Position numbers and translations under genes: made by a program
Part shown: positions 4,439-6,152 of the stretch, piece after piece
Layout of the letters: each line of letters starts with the position of its first letter
Numbering within the stretch: the stretch's first letter is position 1
Source: Methanobacteriota archaeon
GTDB lineage: Archaea > Hydrothermarchaeota > Hydrothermarchaeia > Hydrothermarchaeales > BMS3B
Assembly: GCA_003229935.1 (NCBI GenBank)
Contig: QIGD01000101.1
Location: 1-6,152 of the forward strand
DNA: 6,152 nucleotides
Reading direction: 5' to 3'
The notes under the pieces: generated by a model
Told to the model about the DNA's origin: nothing
The model's database searches: none
What the model saw: only the letters and a program-made list of their open reading frames with translations

Positions 4439-5707
4439 TCATCTTTCCACCTCTTTTTCCATCAACTTTTCAAAAACCAGCTTCCTCAAATTATCATCTT
4501 CAAGCACAGTCACAATAAGTTTTTCTACATTACCCTGCATCTCTTTTACAATATTGTTGAGAGGCTCACCACAGTGAATACAAAAGTTTTTACCTTCAGG
4601 GTTTGTGCGTCTACATCTTGAACATGTGTTGGCTTTATTTTCTGTATTGGCCTGATTCTCTTTCTTGATGTAGTCCTTTACATCAACTGCTGATATTGCT
4701 ACATAGAGTTCTGGCATATTAGACGTTGGAGACCAGCCTCTCTGATATCTTATAATACTCGCTGGCACTTTGGCTTTTACATCTCTTCTGGTGCTTATAT
4801 TCTGAAATGTCCTACTTGTGACATGAACTGGCGGTAAATTATGCTGTTCTGCATAACGATTGTATCTTTTTGAAACTCGCTGAATTATTGCACTAAAGGC
4901 AGCAGGAGTCATAAAAGATAACTTCGTACCGTTGATAGGTACAAAAACATGGGCATTTTGATTATCTCTAAAAGGATGCACTTTAAGCCATGCCTCTATA
5001 TATGGCTTAGTCTGGTAGAATACAACAATTTCTCCAGCAAGAGTTTTGTCATCGATATACACTTCTACAATATCATCAGAGATTATAATGTCTGAAATTT
5101 TCAATGTGACAAGCCCACCTATACGGTTCCCATTTTCTGCCAACATTGCCAATAAACAGGCGTCCCTTTTATTCGTTGTGAAATCAACCAAATCCCATGG
5201 GAAGGTATCACTGGCAGGAAGTTTTCTAATATTTTTAGCCACCTTTTTTTTGAGAGTATCTCTTTTAATATATATCTTCGCTACTTCAGGAGGATATTTC
5301 AAAAGAGTCAATAAATAAGGAGGTGTATTACTGTGTGTGCGCCCTTCTGGGTATCCGTACACATTTCTTATAAACTGCATAAGTTGTTTGAGAATAACCA
5401 CAAAATCAGCCACAGAATCATTGGTTCTTCCACTCCTACGAAGTGTTCTTACCAACTCCTTAAAGTCTCTCTCTTCACACTCATAGAAACTCTTGCGGAG
5501 ATTTCTCACAGCAAATCGAAGTTGAAAAACTATCAATGCAGCTCTACCTTCGCTTATTTCTGTTTTTGAATTTGAGCCAAAAAGTTTTTCATCTATGAAC
5601 TCTCTGACAAAAGCTTTGTTTTCGTCTAATCCTTTCTCTTTATCAAGAAGAGAGAATTGACTATTTAGCATCGCTTTATAGTTATAAAACTCAGATACTG
5701 TTGACAT
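4439..5707 (-). CDS. Tyrosine recombinase (integrase) with zinc ribbon
   Basis: The 422-residue protein has an N-terminal helical core-binding region (~1-165) and a C-terminal catalytic domain (~170-345) of the archaeal tyrosine-recombinase type. Visible catalytic elements are Arg I in ENGNRIGGL (R195), the beta-hairpin Lys (K221), HVTSR with Arg II (R299), W325 in the RGWSPTS position of the His/Trp, and Tyr nucleophile Y335 in MPELYV. The box II His is displaced: H295 gives HxxxR rather than HxxR. A four-Cys zinc ribbon follows at C362, C365, C376 and C379 (CSRC…CIHCG), as in many euryarchaeal integrases, then a helical tail. It should integrate and excise the element. ATG 5707 has GAGGGTG 10 nt upstream. 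The gene is next to the junction with host-like DNA at ~5876, the normal place for an integrase. Confidence 0.85.
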   Translation of the reverse strand: MSTVSEFYNYKAMLNSQFSLLDKEKGLDENKAFVREFIDEKLFGSNSKTEISEGRAALIVFQLRFAVRNLRKSFYECEERDFKELVRTLRRSGRTNDSVADFVVILKQLMQFIRNVYGYPEGRTHSNTPPYLLTLLKYPPEVAKIYIKRDTLKKKVAKNIRKLPASDTFPWDLVDFTTNKRDACLLAMLAENGNRIGGLVTLKISDIIISDDIVEVYIDDKTLAGEIVVFYQTKPYIEAWLKVHPFRDNQNAHVFVPINGTKLSFMTPAAFSAIIQRVSKRYNRYAEQHNLPPVHVTSRTFQNISTRRDVKAKVPASIIRYQRGWSPTSNMPELYVAISAVDVKDYIKKENQANTENKANTCSRCRRTNPEGKNFCIHCGEPLNNIVKEMQGNVEKLIVTVLEDDNLRKLVFEKLMEKEVER

Positions 5708-5726
5708 AATGTTTATGCACCCTCAT

Positions 5727-5752
5727 CGAATATATCATAGATTTGTATATCT
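5727..5752 (-). promoter_or_regulatory. Candidate TATA boxes of the recombinase gene
   Basis: On the - strand two TATA-like stretches precede the recombinase: AGATATACAAAT (about 5752-5741) and GATATATTCG (5736-5727). The first would start transcripts near 5720; the second would give an almost leaderless transcript starting near ATG 5707. Which one is used cannot be decided from the sequence. Both lie beside the repeat cluster at 5751-5823, which may control them. Confidence 0.35.
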
Positions 5753-5823
5753 TCAGTTTAAGTGAAGTGACTAAAAAAAGATATGAACCGGGACTGAGTT
5801 TAAGTGAGTTTAAGTTAAACTCA
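5751..5823. repeat. Iterated AGTTTAAGTGA repeats with 19-bp palindrome
   Basis: TGAGTTTAAG occurs twice in direct tandem (5795-5804 and 5805-5814), immediately followed by the inverted copy TTAAACTCA (5815-5823), so 5805-5823 is a perfect 19-bp palindrome. A further copy, CAGTTTAAGTGA (5754-5765), lies about 40 bp away inside CTTCA…TGAAG. The 10-bp period puts the copies on one face of the helix. It lies upstream of the recombinase promoter and beside the junction with host-like DNA, followed by AT-rich sequence. Candidate roles are an operator, arm sites of the recombinase, or origin iterons for the Cdc6-like protein. Confidence 0.75.
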
Positions 5824-5875
5824 TTTAAATTTTTATGATTCAACATTGTTTGCATTTGGCATAATAAACTAATAA

Positions 5876-6034
5876 GTATCATATTACCGGAACATGGGAA
5901 AAGGACATGCCCTGAAGTATGGTTTTGAGCACTCTGAGAGTGAGATGATATTTTTTATGGATGCGGACGGCGACCTCCATCCGGGGCAGACAGACAGATT
6001 CCTTGATGTGATATCCAGAAGCGGGGCGGAAGAC
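5876..6034 (+). pseudogene. Fragment of a family 2 glycosyltransferase
   Basis: From about 5876 the + frame reads VSYYRNMGKGHALKYGFEHS and continues through SEMIFFMDADGDLHPGQTDRFLDVISRSG. This is the core of dolichyl-phosphate-mannose-synthase-like GT2 enzymes, where NxGKG-A precedes the DADGD/DxD sugar-nucleotide and metal site. The N-terminal VIPAYNE part is missing: upstream the frame meets a stop at 5873-5875 and changes to AT-rich sequence. The match also ends after SRSGAE (about 6034), where sequence leading to the IS-type hairpin begins and the frame closes at 6074-6076. Both ends are therefore cut. An ATG at 5894 gives a 60-residue frame, but it is not a natural start. The higher G+C suggests host chromosomal DNA. 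Confidence 0.75.
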
Positions 6035-6112
<78 letters not shown>

Positions 6113-6152
6113 GCGAACATTAAGTAATCATACAAAATCATTTAACTGTGAT

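Noticed and set aside
5046..5569. Two open + strand frames opposite the recombinase (5046-5318, 5333-5569)
   Set aside because: Both lie over the recombinase coding region and read as low-complexity hydrophobic or Ser-rich shadows.
5824..5880. tRNA gene or tRNA 3' end as integration target
   Set aside because: No T-arm-like motif or acceptor complement can be found; the stretch is AT-rich without suitable stems.
5691..5882. Open - strand frame upstream of the recombinase
   Set aside because: It covers the repeat cluster and promoter region, its sequence is Asn/Leu/Ser-rich from AT-rich DNA, and it overlaps the recombinase start in another frame.

Overview
The window looks like part of an archaeal integrative mobile element. 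The archaeal signals are AT-rich TATA-type promoters, oligo-T terminators, an Orc1/Cdc6-type initiator ATPase and a euryarchaeal-style tyrosine recombinase with a C-terminal zinc ribbon. At the right edge sits a fragment of a chromosomal-type glycosyltransferase, about 50% G+C by hand count over ~147 nt and visibly richer than the genes to its left. I infer a euryarchaeal host (methanogen or ANME-like), but no marker in the window fixes the species.

Layout. Positions 2-184 hold the 3' end of an unrecognised + strand gene. Positions 185-538 are intergenic, with two oligo-T hairpins, a decayed IS200/IS605-like end hairpin and a strong promoter. Positions 539-1361 carry one membrane-anchored gene resembling the VirB4/TraC N-terminal domain (conjugation/type IV secretion type), broken by an exact 10-bp tandem duplication. 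Positions 1488-2426 carry a small acidic protein followed by three ORFs joined by two TAATG stop/start overlaps: two unrecognised Cys-containing miniproteins (58 and 46 aa) and an ASCH-domain protein. Positions 2427-2690 are hairpin-rich, possibly a degraded insertion element or structured RNA. Positions 2773-3234 encode a YdjM-like membrane protein. On the - strand lie a Cdc6/Orc1-like ATPase (3319-4356) and the recombinase (4439-5707), the replication and integration module. Upstream of the recombinase is a cluster of direct and inverted repeats (5751-5823). From 5876 rightwards come the truncated glycosyltransferase and an IS200/IS605-type end hairpin.

How the parts work together. Three + strand units start from promoters sharing the identical 14-mer CTGATTCTTTTATA, and each promoter is preceded by an AAAGAGAA/TTCTCTTT-type hairpin or half of one. 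The + strand cargo is therefore built as repeated terminator-promoter cassettes, which suggests common control. The two - strand genes lack this box. The most notable observations are the shared promoter/hairpin cassette, the 10-bp duplication in the TraC-like gene, the coupled miniprotein-ASCH cluster, and the repeat cluster beside the recombinase. The cargo function is unknown.
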